Source: an uncultured Paracoccaceae bacterium
GTDB taxonomy: Bacteria > Pseudomonadota > Alphaproteobacteria > Rhodobacterales > Rhodobacteraceae
Assembly: GCA_947500005.1 (NCBI GenBank)
Contig: CANMQJ010000001.1
Location: 310,001-374,000, forward strand
Direction of reading: 5' to 3'
Length of the DNA stretch: 64,000 nt
In this document: piece after piece, positions 33,774-42,175 of the stretch
How the letters are laid out: every line of letters starts with the position of its first letter
Numbering within the stretch: the stretch's first letter is position 1
Notes under the pieces: model-generated
Seen by the model: the letters and a program-made list of their open reading frames with translations, nothing else
Told to the model about the DNA's origin: nothing
Database searches by the model: none
Made by a program: the position numbers and the translations under genes

Positions 33774-34607
33774 TTGGATTATTTCGCGCCCACCGCGCTG
33801 GAGCAGGCATACAGCCTTCTTGCGCGTGACCCTGTCCGCATCGTTGCGGGGGGAACGGATTACTACCCGTCGCGGCCCGCCGGTCCTCCGGCCCGCGACC
33901 TGATGGATGTTACCGGCATCGCGGAGTTGCGCGGGATCGCCCAAGTCGGCGATGGCTGGCGGATAGGTGCCACGACCCGTTGGAGCGATATCGTCCGTGC
34001 CGAACTTCCACCCGCATTCGACGGGCTCAAGGCGGCGGCGCGCGAAGTTGGAAGTATCCAGATCCAGAACGCCGGAACGGTCGCGGGGAACCTCTGCAAC
34101 GCGTCACCCGCCGCAGACGGAGTACCGCCGCTCCTGACACTGGACGCCCGGGTCGAGATCGGTTCGGATCAGGGGATACGTTTCCTGCCGCTGTCCGAGT
34201 TCATCACCGGGGTGCGCGCCACAGCCTTGCAGCCGGGCGAGATGGTGACGGCTGTCATCGTGCCGCCCCTGCCCGAAACGGCGGTGAGCGCGTTCGAGAA
34301 ACTCGGGGCGCGGCGCTACCTGGTGATCTCGATCACCATGACGGCGGTCTTGCTGGTACTCGACGAGGGGGGACGCATCGCCGAAGCGCGGGTCGCCGTC
34401 GGGGCCTGCTCTCCGGTCGCCTGCCGCCTGGGCGATCTGGAAACGGCGCTGGTCGGGCAGGATGCGGGGCGGGCCGAGATCGATCCCGCGCATCTTTCAT
34501 CGCTGGCCCCGATCGATGACGTGCGCGGCACCGCCGCCTTTCGCGCTGATGTCGTGGCGGAACAGATCGCCCGCGCTTTGCGCGCGGCGGGAGGACGAAA
34601 TGGATAG
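33774..34607 (+). CDS. FAD-binding subunit of a xanthine oxidase-family Mo-hydroxylase (CoxM-like)
   Basis: The protein has 277 residues. FAD-binding motifs of the CO dehydrogenase/xanthine dehydrogenase medium subunit are present: IVAGGTDYYP near the start and NAGTVAGNLCNASPAAD in the middle. The C-terminal domain is of CO-dehydrogenase flavoprotein type. TTG 33774 is preferred because it follows AGGGATCG and gives the standard N-terminus MDYFAPTALEQA; a longer frame would begin inside the -35 box. It overlaps the next gene by 8 bp. The FAD passes electrons from the FeS centres to the acceptor. Confidence 0.9.
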   Translation: MDYFAPTALEQAYSLLARDPVRIVAGGTDYYPSRPAGPPARDLMDVTGIAELRGIAQVGDGWRIGATTRWSDIVRAELPPAFDGLKAAAREVGSIQIQNAGTVAGNLCNASPAADGVPPLLTLDARVEIGSDQGIRFLPLSEFITGVRATALQPGEMVTAVIVPPLPETAVSAFEKLGARRYLVISITMTAVLLVLDEGGRIAEARVAVGACSPVACRLGDLETALVGQDAGRAEIDPAHLSSLAPIDDVRGTAAFRADVVAEQIARALRAAGGRNG

Positions 34608-37344
34608 AAGTGTCGCGAACCGAACGACCGATTTCTCGCTCAACGGCGCCCCCGTAAGCGTTTCCCCGCGCCCGGGCGAGCGCCTGTCGGAGACCTTGCG
34701 CGAAAGGCTGGGCGCGCGCGACGTCAAGATCGGCTGCAATGCCGGCGATTGCGGCGCCTGTACGGTGATGGTGGACGGCGCGCCTGTCTGCGCCTGCCTG
34801 ATGCCGGCTCAACAAGCAAGCGGGCGCGAGGTGGAGACGCTTGCAGGGCTGGTAAAGGCCGATCCGGTCACCCGCGATCTGGCGCAGAGGTTCCAGGCCC
34901 ACGGGGCCGCGCAATGCGGGATCTGTACGCCGGGCATGATGGTCACGGCCACCGCGTTACTGCGGGTAGACCCGGCACCGGACGAACAGAAGGTCAAGGA
35001 CACGCTGGGCGGTGTCTTGTGCCGGTGCACGGGCTATCGCAAGATCCTGGATGCGGTGACAGGAAAGCCGCCCCCCGATGCGGGTGCGCCCGAGGGCCAT
35101 GCCGGCGCCTCGCCGCCGCGCCTGGACGGCGTGGCAAAGGTGTCGGGAACCGAGGCATTCGGAGACGACGTAGCACCGGCCGGCACGCTCGAAATGGTTC
35201 TGATCCGTGCCCCTTTTCCCCGTGCGGGCTTCGCTCTGGGCGATCTCGACCGGTTCCGTGCGGCCATGCCCGGGATAGAGGCCGTTCTGACGGCCGCCGA
35301 TGTGCCGGGCCGAAACCTCTATGGCACCATCCCCGGCTTCATCGATCAGCCGGTCTTTGCGACCACCGAGACAAGGTTTCGCGGCGATCCGGTCGCGGCC
35401 GTGATCGGTACGCCCGAAGCGATCGCGGGGTTTGATCCCGACAGTTTTCCGGTAACGTGGGAAGAGCGTCCCGCCGTGCTGGAAATCGGTGCGGCATTGG
35501 CCGAGCAGGCTCCGCTGCTGCATGAGGGCCACCCCGGCAACGTCATGTGTGCGGGCCGGGTTGTTCACGGTGACGCTGCCGCAGCACTTGCCGAAGCGGA
35601 TGTCGTGGTCGAGGGCGCCTTCCGCACCCATTTCGTCGAACATGCCTATATCGAGCCCGAGGCAGGCTTTGCCCGGATGGACGGGGACAAGATCGAGGTC
35701 CACGCTTGCACGCAGGCGCCGGTGATGGATCTCGAAGGGCTGATGGATATCCTCGCCCTGCCCCGCGACAAGGTGCGGATCGTCCCCACCGCCGTGGGCG
35801 GAGGGTTCGGTGCCAAGTTGGACATGAGCGTACAGCCCTATCTGGCGCTCGGCACGCTCAAGACGGGCAAACCGGTTCGGCTGACCTATTCGCGGACCGA
35901 GTCGATGCAGGCCACCACCAAGCGCCACCCGGCCGAGATGCGCGTCCGGGTCGGCGCAACGCGCGACGGGCTATTGTCGGGGCTTGGTTTCGAGGGCGAG
36001 TTCAATACCGGGGCCTATGCCAGCTGGGGGCCGACCGTGGCGAACAGGGTACCGGTCCATGCCTCGGGGCCTTACCGTGTCCGCCACTACAAGGCCGAGG
36101 CGACGGGCGTCTACACCCACAACCCGCCATCCGGGGCCTTCCGGGGCTTCGGCGTGCCGCAGGCGGCCATCGCGCAGGAATGCCTGTTCGACCATCTGGC
36201 CATGAAACTTGACATGGATCCGCTGGAATTCCGCCTGCTCAACGCCTTGCAAAACGGCGAGCCGACGGTCTGCGGCCAGGTCTTCGAACAAGGGGTCGGC
36301 ATATCCGCCTGCCTGGAAGCGCTTCGCCAGGGATGGGAAGCGGCCAAGGACGAGGTGGCCGCGTTCAACGCGGCATCCGGAACCGTGAAGCGCGGCGTGG
36401 GGCTCGGCGCGGGCTGGTATGGCTGTGGCAACACCTCGCTGCCCAACCCTTCGACCATAAAGGCCGGGATCATGGCGGACGGACGGCTGAGGCTGCATCA
36501 GGGCGCGATGGATATCGGCCAGGGCGCGAACACCGTGATCGCACAGATCTATGCCACTGCGCTGGGGGTGCCGGTCAGCGCAATAGAGATCGTCGGGGCG
36601 GATACCGACATCACTCCGGATGGAGGCAAGACCTCCGCCTCGCGCCAGACCTATGTCTCGGGCAATGCCGCGCGGCTGTCGGGCGAGGCGATGCGCGCGC
36701 AGATCCTGACCCGTGTCAACGCGGGCACTGACGCCGAGATACATCTGGAGACCAACCGGATCCGCGTCGAGGATGGCGGCCAGTCGCATGTGATCGACCT
36801 GGCGGCGCTCGACCCCGATGCCGAGGGTTATGTGCTGCGCTCCGAGGAGACCTATGATCCGCCGACCAAACCGCTGGACGAAAACGGTCAGGGCGTGCCT
36901 TACGCCCAGTTCGGCTATGCCGCGCATCTGGCGGTGGTCGAGGTCGACACGCGCATGGGCACGGTGCGCCCCATCCGCTTCCTCGCCGCGCATGACGTGG
37001 GCCGCGCCATCAACCCGGAACTGGTCGAAGGGCAGGTGCATGGCGGCATCGCGCAGGGTCTGGGCATGGCGCTGATGGAGGAGTACATCCCCGGCCGCAC
37101 CGAGAACCTTCATGATTACCTGATCCCCACCATCGGGGACATCCCGCCCATTGAAACGCTGATCATCGAGGAGCCGGACGCGCACGGCCCCTATGGCGCC
37201 AAGGGACTTGGTGAGCATGCGCTGATCCCGACGGCGCCCGCGCTGCTGAACGCGATCCGCAACGCTTGCGGCGTGCAGATGTACGAATTGCCCGTCACGC
37301 CCGCGCGCCTGCGGGCTGCCATTCTGGAGCAGGCCGATGGCTGA
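34600..37344 (+). CDS. Mo-hydroxylase: fused 2Fe-2S and molybdopterin subunits (CoxS-CoxL)
   Basis: The protein has 914 residues. The N-terminal 155 residues carry both 2Fe-2S clusters: Cys46, 51, 54 and 64 or 66 in CNAGDCGACTV...C, and Cys106, 109, 141, 143 in CGICTPG...CRC. Residues about 165-914 are the molybdenum-cofactor subunit, with VGGGFGAK, AFRGFG near 513 and the likely catalytic Glu872 in GLGEHALIP. These enzymes hydroxylate N-heterocycles at the carbon next to nitrogen, using water. The small and large subunits are normally separate chains, so this is a fusion. Together with the FAD subunit before it and the reductase after it, a nicotinate-dehydrogenase-like first step is likely; xanthine-type substrates cannot be excluded. 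Confidence 0.93.
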   Translation: MDRSVANRTTDFSLNGAPVSVSPRPGERLSETLRERLGARDVKIGCNAGDCGACTVMVDGAPVCACLMPAQQASGREVETLAGLVKADPVTRDLAQRFQAHGAAQCGICTPGMMVTATALLRVDPAPDEQKVKDTLGGVLCRCTGYRKILDAVTGKPPPDAGAPEGHAGASPPRLDGVAKVSGTEAFGDDVAPAGTLEMVLIRAPFPRAGFALGDLDRFRAAMPGIEAVLTAADVPGRNLYGTIPGFIDQPVFATTETRFRGDPVAAVIGTPEAIAGFDPDSFPVTWEERPAVLEIGAALAEQAPLLHEGHPGNVMCAGRVVHGDAAAALAEADVVVEGAFRTHFVEHAYIEPEAGFARMDGDKIEVHACTQAPVMDLEGLMDILALPRDKVRIVPTAVGGGFGAKLDMSVQPYLALGTLKTGKPVRLTYSRTESMQATTKRHPAEMRVRVGATRDGLLSGLGFEGEFNTGAYASWGPTVANRVPVHASGPYRVRHYKAEATGVYTHNPPSGAFRGFGVPQAAIAQECLFDHLAMKLDMDPLEFRLLNALQNGEPTVCGQVFEQGVGISACLEALRQGWEAAKDEVAAFNAASGTVKRGVGLGAGWYGCGNTSLPNPSTIKAGIMADGRLRLHQGAMDIGQGANTVIAQIYATALGVPVSAIEIVGADTDITPDGGKTSASRQTYVSGNAARLSGEAMRAQILTRVNAGTDAEIHLETNRIRVEDGGQSHVIDLAALDPDAEGYVLRSEETYDPPTKPLDENGQGVPYAQFGYAAHLAVVEVDTRMGTVRPIRFLAAHDVGRAINPELVEGQVHGGIAQGLGMALMEEYIPGRTENLHDYLIPTIGDIPPIETLIIEEPDAHGPYGAKGLGEHALIPTAPALLNAIRNACGVQMYELPVTPARLRAAILEQADG

Positions 37345-38815
37345 GCGAAAGAAGCCCGAGAAGATACGCTGCGATGCCTGCCCGGTGCTTTGCTTCATTG
37401 CCGAAGGACGGTCCGGGGCCTGCGACCGCTACGCCAACCACGCCGGCGAACTGGTCCGCCTCGACGCGCTGACGGTGATCGAACATGGCGACCAGAAGCT
37501 GGTTCCCTTCATGAAGGGAACCACGCCAGACGAATGGGATGGCGACCTGGTGTTGGGCAACCGCACCTTCGTGACCGCGGTGGGCGCGGGCACCACCTAT
37601 CCCGACTACAAGCCCGCCCCCTTCATCGTCAGCCAGGAGGTCAAGGGCGTCGACATGGTCACCGTGGTGACCGAGGGGATCTTTTCCTATTGCGGGGTCA
37701 AGGTGAAGATCGACACCGACCGCCATATCGGACACGAACGCGATATCGTCCGGGTGGATGGCGAGCCCATCGGCCACGTGATGACCTCGGAATACGGCTC
37801 CAAGATGCTGAGCCTTGGCGGGGTGGAACATCTTACCGGCGGCTCCAAGAAGGAGGGCCGGATCACCTGCGACGCGCTTCTCAAGCTCTGCAACCGCGAG
37901 GCGGTCGAGATGGTGATCGGCGAGCCGGGGCACGAGACGACGCTGATCGTGCAGGCCGGCCGGCCGCCCATCATCAATGGACAAACCGAAAAGCTGATGC
38001 GGGTGGGCTGCGGATCGGCCGCGATAGGGATGTTTGCGAAGCAATGGCTCGGCCATGCCGACGAGGTTGTGGTGGTTGATGACCACATCACCGGCGTTCT
38101 GAGCGAACACCAGGCGGGCAAGATGCTGGACGTGCCGCCGACGGGGATCCGCATCAAGGGGCGCCGCTCCACCCCTGGGCGCTATTTCCAGGTGGCCGAG
38201 CCCGGGACCGGCTGGGGCGGAACGGATATCACCGACCCACTGGTGATCCTGGACAAGTTCAAGCCGGATGTGGCGTGGCCGGGCCTGCGGCTGCTGATGG
38301 TCTCGACGACCGGCGAGCAACACGCCTATTTCGAGCTGGACGAAGATTTGCGTCCACAACCCGCACACATCCCCGACGTACTGAAAGCCAGTGCCGAGTT
38401 GATCGCGGAGAATTGCGAACCCTCGGTCTGCTCCGTCCTTTTCATGGGCGGCGCGGGCGGTTCGCTGCGCGCGGGCGTGACCGAAAATCCGGTGCGGCTG
38501 ACCAAGTCCGTGAAGGACTCGCTCACCTATGTCTCCTGCGGCGGGGCCGAGGCCTATGTCTGGCCCGGAGGCGGGATCACGGTGATGGTGGATGTGCTCG
38601 ACATGCCGACGCAAAGCTTCGGCTATGTGCCGACGCCGGCCCTTGTCGCGCCCATCGAATTCACCATGCGCGTCAGCGACTATGCAGCACTTGGCGGCCA
38701 TACCGAGGAGATCCGGCCAGTGAATGGCGTGGTGAGCGATCGCGCGCGCAAGGTGCCGCCCGAGGAAAGCCAGCCTGACCCGATGGATCACGCCAATTAT
38801 CGCTGGGCGAAATAG
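37337..38815 (+). CDS. 6-hydroxynicotinate reductase-like iron-sulfur protein
   Basis: The protein has 492 residues. It resembles the proteins annotated as 6-hydroxynicotinate reductase, which in anaerobic nicotinate fermentation reduces the hydroxypyridine ring to 1,4,5,6-tetrahydro-6-oxonicotinate. The N-terminus has a Cys cluster fit for 4Fe-4S: CDACPVLCFIAEGRSGAC (Cys12, 15, 19, 29). Later parts contain GEPGHETTLIVQAG and MGGAGGSLRAG, glycine-rich loops that may bind flavin. It overlaps the Mo-hydroxylase gene by 8 bp and precedes the UPF0280 gene by one base. An enamidase-like gene lies further on, so the reductase role is well supported by context; electron donor and exact substrate are open. 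Confidence 0.8.
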   Translation: MAERKKPEKIRCDACPVLCFIAEGRSGACDRYANHAGELVRLDALTVIEHGDQKLVPFMKGTTPDEWDGDLVLGNRTFVTAVGAGTTYPDYKPAPFIVSQEVKGVDMVTVVTEGIFSYCGVKVKIDTDRHIGHERDIVRVDGEPIGHVMTSEYGSKMLSLGGVEHLTGGSKKEGRITCDALLKLCNREAVEMVIGEPGHETTLIVQAGRPPIINGQTEKLMRVGCGSAAIGMFAKQWLGHADEVVVVDDHITGVLSEHQAGKMLDVPPTGIRIKGRRSTPGRYFQVAEPGTGWGGTDITDPLVILDKFKPDVAWPGLRLLMVSTTGEQHAYFELDEDLRPQPAHIPDVLKASAELIAENCEPSVCSVLFMGGAGGSLRAGVTENPVRLTKSVKDSLTYVSCGGAEAYVWPGGGITVMVDVLDMPTQSFGYVPTPALVAPIEFTMRVSDYAALGGHTEEIRPVNGVVSDRARKVPPEESQPDPMDHANYRWAK

Positions 38816-38816
38816 G

Positions 38817-39674
38817 ATGGGACCGGTGGCGGCCATACTCCCCTGCGGAACGCGGCTGCACCTGCAGCACGGCCCCATCGATCTGATCATCGGGGCCGAA
38901 GGCGCGCGCGCAGCAGCCTTTGCCGCTGCTCGCGCGCGGTTCGAAACCGTGCTCGAGGAACTGGTTGCCGAACTAGCGTTTCTGCGCACCGAGGTTAGCG
39001 CGGATGATCCGGCCCCGCAGGGAGCAGTTGCGCGTCGAATGGACAAGTCCGCGCGCGCCCATTCCGCCGGCTTCGTCACGCGGATGGCAGCAGTCGCAGG
39101 CGCCGTGGCGGACGAGATACTGACGGCGATGACAAAAGCCGCGCCTCTCTCGCGCGCCTATGTCAACAACGGCGGCGACATCGCCCTCCATCTTGCGCCG
39201 GGCCACGGCTTCGCCACCGCCATCGCCGGGCTGGACGGTCACGAGAACGGTCGTATCACCATCCGCGCCGAAGACGGGATTGGCGGTATCGCCACCTCGG
39301 GCCGCGGCGGGCGAAGCCTGTCGATGGGTATCGCGGACGCGGTCACCGTTCTGGCCCGGGACGCAGCAAGCGCCGATGTCGCGGCAACGCTCATCGCCAA
39401 CGCGGTCGACCTGCCGGGCCATCCGGCGATCCATCGCCTGCCCGCGTCCGAGATCGACCCGGAGAGCGACCTGAAAAACCGTTTGATTACAAATGGGTAC
39501 GGCGCTCTTTCGCTGCCCGAAATCCACGATGCGCTGCAAAACGGGCGGATCGTCGCGGAAAAGATGGTGCGGCGCGGCCTGATCGCCTCGGCCTGTCTGT
39601 TCCTGCGCGGGGAAACCTGCCATGCCGGCGCCGACCGCCTTGCCCCGACCTCTGGAGTTCTGGAACATGCCTGA
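38817..39674 (+). CDS. UPF0280 family protein (ApbE-like fold)
   Basis: The protein has 285 residues. The family pattern is clear: RAYVNNGGDIALHL in the middle, with GIATSGRGGRSLSMGIADAVTV after it. The fold is related to the FMN transferase ApbE, but no member has a firm function that I know. It starts one base after the reductase stop and overlaps the next gene by 8 bp, so it is made together with the reductase and may mature it, for example by flavin insertion. This last point is inference. Confidence 0.85.
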   Translation: MGPVAAILPCGTRLHLQHGPIDLIIGAEGARAAAFAAARARFETVLEELVAELAFLRTEVSADDPAPQGAVARRMDKSARAHSAGFVTRMAAVAGAVADEILTAMTKAAPLSRAYVNNGGDIALHLAPGHGFATAIAGLDGHENGRITIRAEDGIGGIATSGRGGRSLSMGIADAVTVLARDAASADVAATLIANAVDLPGHPAIHRLPASEIDPESDLKNRLITNGYGALSLPEIHDALQNGRIVAEKMVRRGLIASACLFLRGETCHAGADRLAPTSGVLEHA

Positions 39675-40248
39675 AATCAAGCTGCGCAAAACGGTCGCCT
39701 CGCTGGAGGAGATCTATCACGAAGGAGGCCCCGAAGCCGAGACGCCGCTGCGTCGCGCGTCGATGCTTGCGGTGATCGCCAATCCCTTTGCAGGACGCTA
39801 CGAGCCCGAGATCCAGCCCTTCATGGAGGATCTGAAACCCCTCGGCCTGCAAATGGCGCAGGACTTGCTGGAGATGCTGGGTGGCCCGGAGGCGGTCGAG
39901 GGCTATGGCAAGGGCGCGATCATCGGCGAAGGGGGCGAGCTAGAGCACGGCGCCCTCTGGCACGCGCCGGGCGGCTACGCGATGCGCCAACTGCTGGGCA
40001 CTGCCAACGCGATCGTGCCCTCGACCAAGAAGGTCGGCGGCGTGGGCGCGCGGCTGGACGTGCCGATCACCCATATCAACGCCTCCTACGTGCGCAGCCA
40101 TTTCGACAGCATGGAGGTCGGCTGCAACGATGCGCCGCGCGCGGGCGAGATGGCGCTTGCGCTGGTGATGACCACTGGTCCGCGCGTGCATTCGCGCTCG
40201 GGCGGGCTGGAAGCCTGGGAGATCAAGGGAGAGGACGGGTTGAGATGA
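39667..40248 (+). CDS. DUF1185 (amino acid synthesis family) protein, first copy
   Basis: The protein has 193 residues. DUF1185 motifs include VIANPFAGRYEPE, EGYGKGAIIGEGGELEHG, and YVRSHFDSMEV.CNDAPRAGE. The second copy directly follows with exactly the same length and the same motifs, overlapping by ATGA. The family name amino acid synthesis does not describe a proven reaction. Position next to the reductase and UPF0280 suggests an enzyme of the same ring-breakdown pathway. ATG 39667 was chosen because the longer frame lies within the UPF0280 gene. Confidence 0.88.
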   Translation: MPEIKLRKTVASLEEIYHEGGPEAETPLRRASMLAVIANPFAGRYEPEIQPFMEDLKPLGLQMAQDLLEMLGGPEAVEGYGKGAIIGEGGELEHGALWHAPGGYAMRQLLGTANAIVPSTKKVGGVGARLDVPITHINASYVRSHFDSMEVGCNDAPRAGEMALALVMTTGPRVHSRSGGLEAWEIKGEDGLR

Positions 40249-40826
40249 CAAAGATCCGCAAGATCGCCGTGACGGTCGAGGAAACCCATGTCGAAGCCGG
40301 GCGAGACATCGCGCCGCCCACGCGCAAGGCGGTGGCGGTGGCGGTGATCGAGAACCCCTTTGCCGGACAATATGTCGAGGACCTGACGCCGCTGATGGAC
40401 ACCGGCGCGGAACTCGGTGCGCTGCTGGGCCGCCGCTGCGTCGAGGCGCTGGGGATCGAGCCGGCACAGGCCGAAAGCTATGGCAAGTCGGCAATGGTCG
40501 GCGAAAATGGCGAACTGGAACACGCCGCCGCGATCCTGCACCCCAAGCTCGGCGCACCGCTGCGCAAGGAGGTTGAAAAGGGGGCGGCCCTCGTGCCTTC
40601 TTCCAAGAAGATGGGCAGCCCCGGGCAGGTTCTGGATGTACCGCTGGGCCACAAGGATGCCGCCTATGTCCGGTCGCATTTCGACGGGATCGAGGTGCGG
40701 CTCAACGATGCGCCGCGCGCGAACGAGATCATGGTCGCCGTCGCCGTGACCGATAGCGGCCGCCCCCTGCCCCGTGTCGGCGGGCTGACCGCAGCCGAGG
40801 CCGAGGGCAAGGACGGGCTGCGCTAG
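40245..40826 (+). CDS. DUF1185 (amino acid synthesis family) protein, second copy
   Basis: The protein has 193 residues. It shares VIENPFAGQYVED, YGKSAMVGENGELEHA, YVRSHFDGIEV and NDAPRANE with the first copy, and both end in a KDGLR/EDGLR tail, yet the intervening sequence has diverged strongly. Equal length, conserved blocks and coupled translation point to two subunits of one complex rather than a fresh duplication. A His in GELEH and in RSHFD, present in both, are candidates for catalytic or metal-binding residues. The function is unknown. Confidence 0.88.
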   Translation: MTKIRKIAVTVEETHVEAGRDIAPPTRKAVAVAVIENPFAGQYVEDLTPLMDTGAELGALLGRRCVEALGIEPAQAESYGKSAMVGENGELEHAAAILHPKLGAPLRKEVEKGAALVPSSKKMGSPGQVLDVPLGHKDAAYVRSHFDGIEVRLNDAPRANEIMVAVAVTDSGRPLPRVGGLTAAEAEGKDGLR

Positions 40827-40894
40827 ACTTTTGCGAACCAGACCAGAGCCGGGAAAACCGGCCGATCTGACATAATCCAACCGGAGGACCAAAC

Positions 40895-42106
40895 ATGACC
40901 CTTTTCAGACGTACCGTGCTGGGCGCGCTCGCCGCCCTGCCGCTTGCGGCCCTGCCGCTGACGGCAAGCGCGCAGGAAACCATCGTGCTGGGCGAGGTGA
41001 ACAGCTACACTCGCCTGCCCGCCTTCCTCGAGCCCTACAAGAAGGGCTGGGAACTGGCGGTGGAACAGATCAACGCCGAGGGCGGTGTTCTGGGCAAGCA
41101 GTTGGAGGTCATCAGCCGCGACGACACGGGCGATCCGGCGACAGCCATCCGCATCGCCGAGGAGCTGGTTTCCAAGGACGGCGCCGTGCTGATCTTCGGG
41201 ACCTTCCTATCCAATATTGGCCTTGCCGTGGCCGATTTCGCCAAGCAGAAGCAGGTCCTCTTCCTCGCCTCCGAGCCGCTCTCGGACGCGCTGGTCTGGT
41301 CGAGCGGCAACAAGTATACCTATCGCCTGCGCCCCTCGACCCATATGCAGGCCGCGATGCTTGCCGAACAGGCCGCCAAGCTCGATGCAGTGACATGGGC
41401 GACCGTCGCCCCCAACTACGCCTACGGTCAGGACGCGGTCGAGGCGTTCAAGCGCGAGCTGACAAAGCTCAAGCCGGATGTGGAATTCGTCGAGGAGCAG
41501 TGGCCGCCGGTCTTCAAGATCGACGCAGGCTCGACCGTCCGCGCGCTGGAGCAATCAAAGCCGGATGCGATCTACAACGTGACATTCGGCGGCGACTTGG
41601 CAAAGTTCGTCCGCGAAGGCTCGCTGCGCTATCTTTTCGAGGATCGCGACGTCGTCTCGCTACTGACCGGTGAGCCGGAATATCTCGACCCGCTGGGCAA
41701 CGAGACGCCGGAGGGATGGATCGTCACCGGTTACCCGTCGATGGCTATCGACACCGAAGCGCATGATGCCTTCGAAACCGCCTACATGGAAAAATGGGGC
41801 GAGAAGCCGAAGACCGGCTCGATCGTCGGATACAACTCCATCCTCTCCATCAAGGCGGCACTGGAAAAGGCCGGGGCGACCGATACCGAGGCGCTGCTTC
41901 AGGCTATGGAAGGACTCGAGGTGCCTTCCAGCCCGACGGGTCCCTTCATGTTCCGCGCGGCCGACCATCAATCCACGATGGGCGCCTATGTCGGCAAGAC
42001 CGGCCTGGTCGATGGCGAGCCCGCCATGATCGACTGGTTCTATGCGGACGGGGCCGATTACCTGCCTTCCGAAGAAGAAGCGGCCAAGCTGCGCCCGGCC
42101 GAGTAA
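40895..42106 (+). CDS. Liv-type ABC transporter substrate-binding protein
   Basis: The protein has 403 residues. A signal peptide covers residues 1-27 (VLGALAALPLAALPLTASAQE). The mature part is a periplasmic binding protein of the branched-chain amino-acid/amide type: INAEGGVLGKQLEVISRDDTGDP, then VAPNYAYGQDAVEAFK. The start follows CGGAGGA. Members of this family bind many amides and aromatic acids as well as amino acids, so in this operon it likely captures the pathway substrate. A stable hairpin follows the stop codon. Confidence 0.94.
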   Translation: MTLFRRTVLGALAALPLAALPLTASAQETIVLGEVNSYTRLPAFLEPYKKGWELAVEQINAEGGVLGKQLEVISRDDTGDPATAIRIAEELVSKDGAVLIFGTFLSNIGLAVADFAKQKQVLFLASEPLSDALVWSSGNKYTYRLRPSTHMQAAMLAEQAAKLDAVTWATVAPNYAYGQDAVEAFKRELTKLKPDVEFVEEQWPPVFKIDAGSTVRALEQSKPDAIYNVTFGGDLAKFVREGSLRYLFEDRDVVSLLTGEPEYLDPLGNETPEGWIVTGYPSMAIDTEAHDAFETAYMEKWGEKPKTGSIVGYNSILSIKAALEKAGATDTEALLQAMEGLEVPSSPTGPFMFRAADHQSTMGAYVGKTGLVDGEPAMIDWFYADGADYLPSEEEAAKLRPAE

Positions 42107-42116
42107 GGCCCTTAAC

Positions 42117-42141
42117 GGCAGGGCGCCCCGCGCGCCCTGCC
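42117..42141 (+). terminator. Intercistronic hairpin after the binding-protein gene
   Basis: GGCAGGGCGC and GCGCCCTGCC form a perfect 10-bp stem with a 5-base loop and no T-run. Such hairpins between binding-protein and permease genes usually stabilise the upstream message or cause partial termination, giving more binding protein than permease. Confidence 0.6.
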
Positions 42142-42175
42142 CCATAATCAAGATCAAAGCGGGGACGGTGGCCTT

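Noticed and set aside
34600..37344. Plain xanthine dehydrogenase for purine breakdown
   Set aside because: No uricase, hydroxyisourate or allantoin genes are near; the neighbours are ring reductase and enamidase-like genes. It is not fully excluded.
37295..39079. A 594-codon open frame on the minus strand
   Set aside because: It is antisense to the reductase and UPF0280 genes and looks like a shadow frame.
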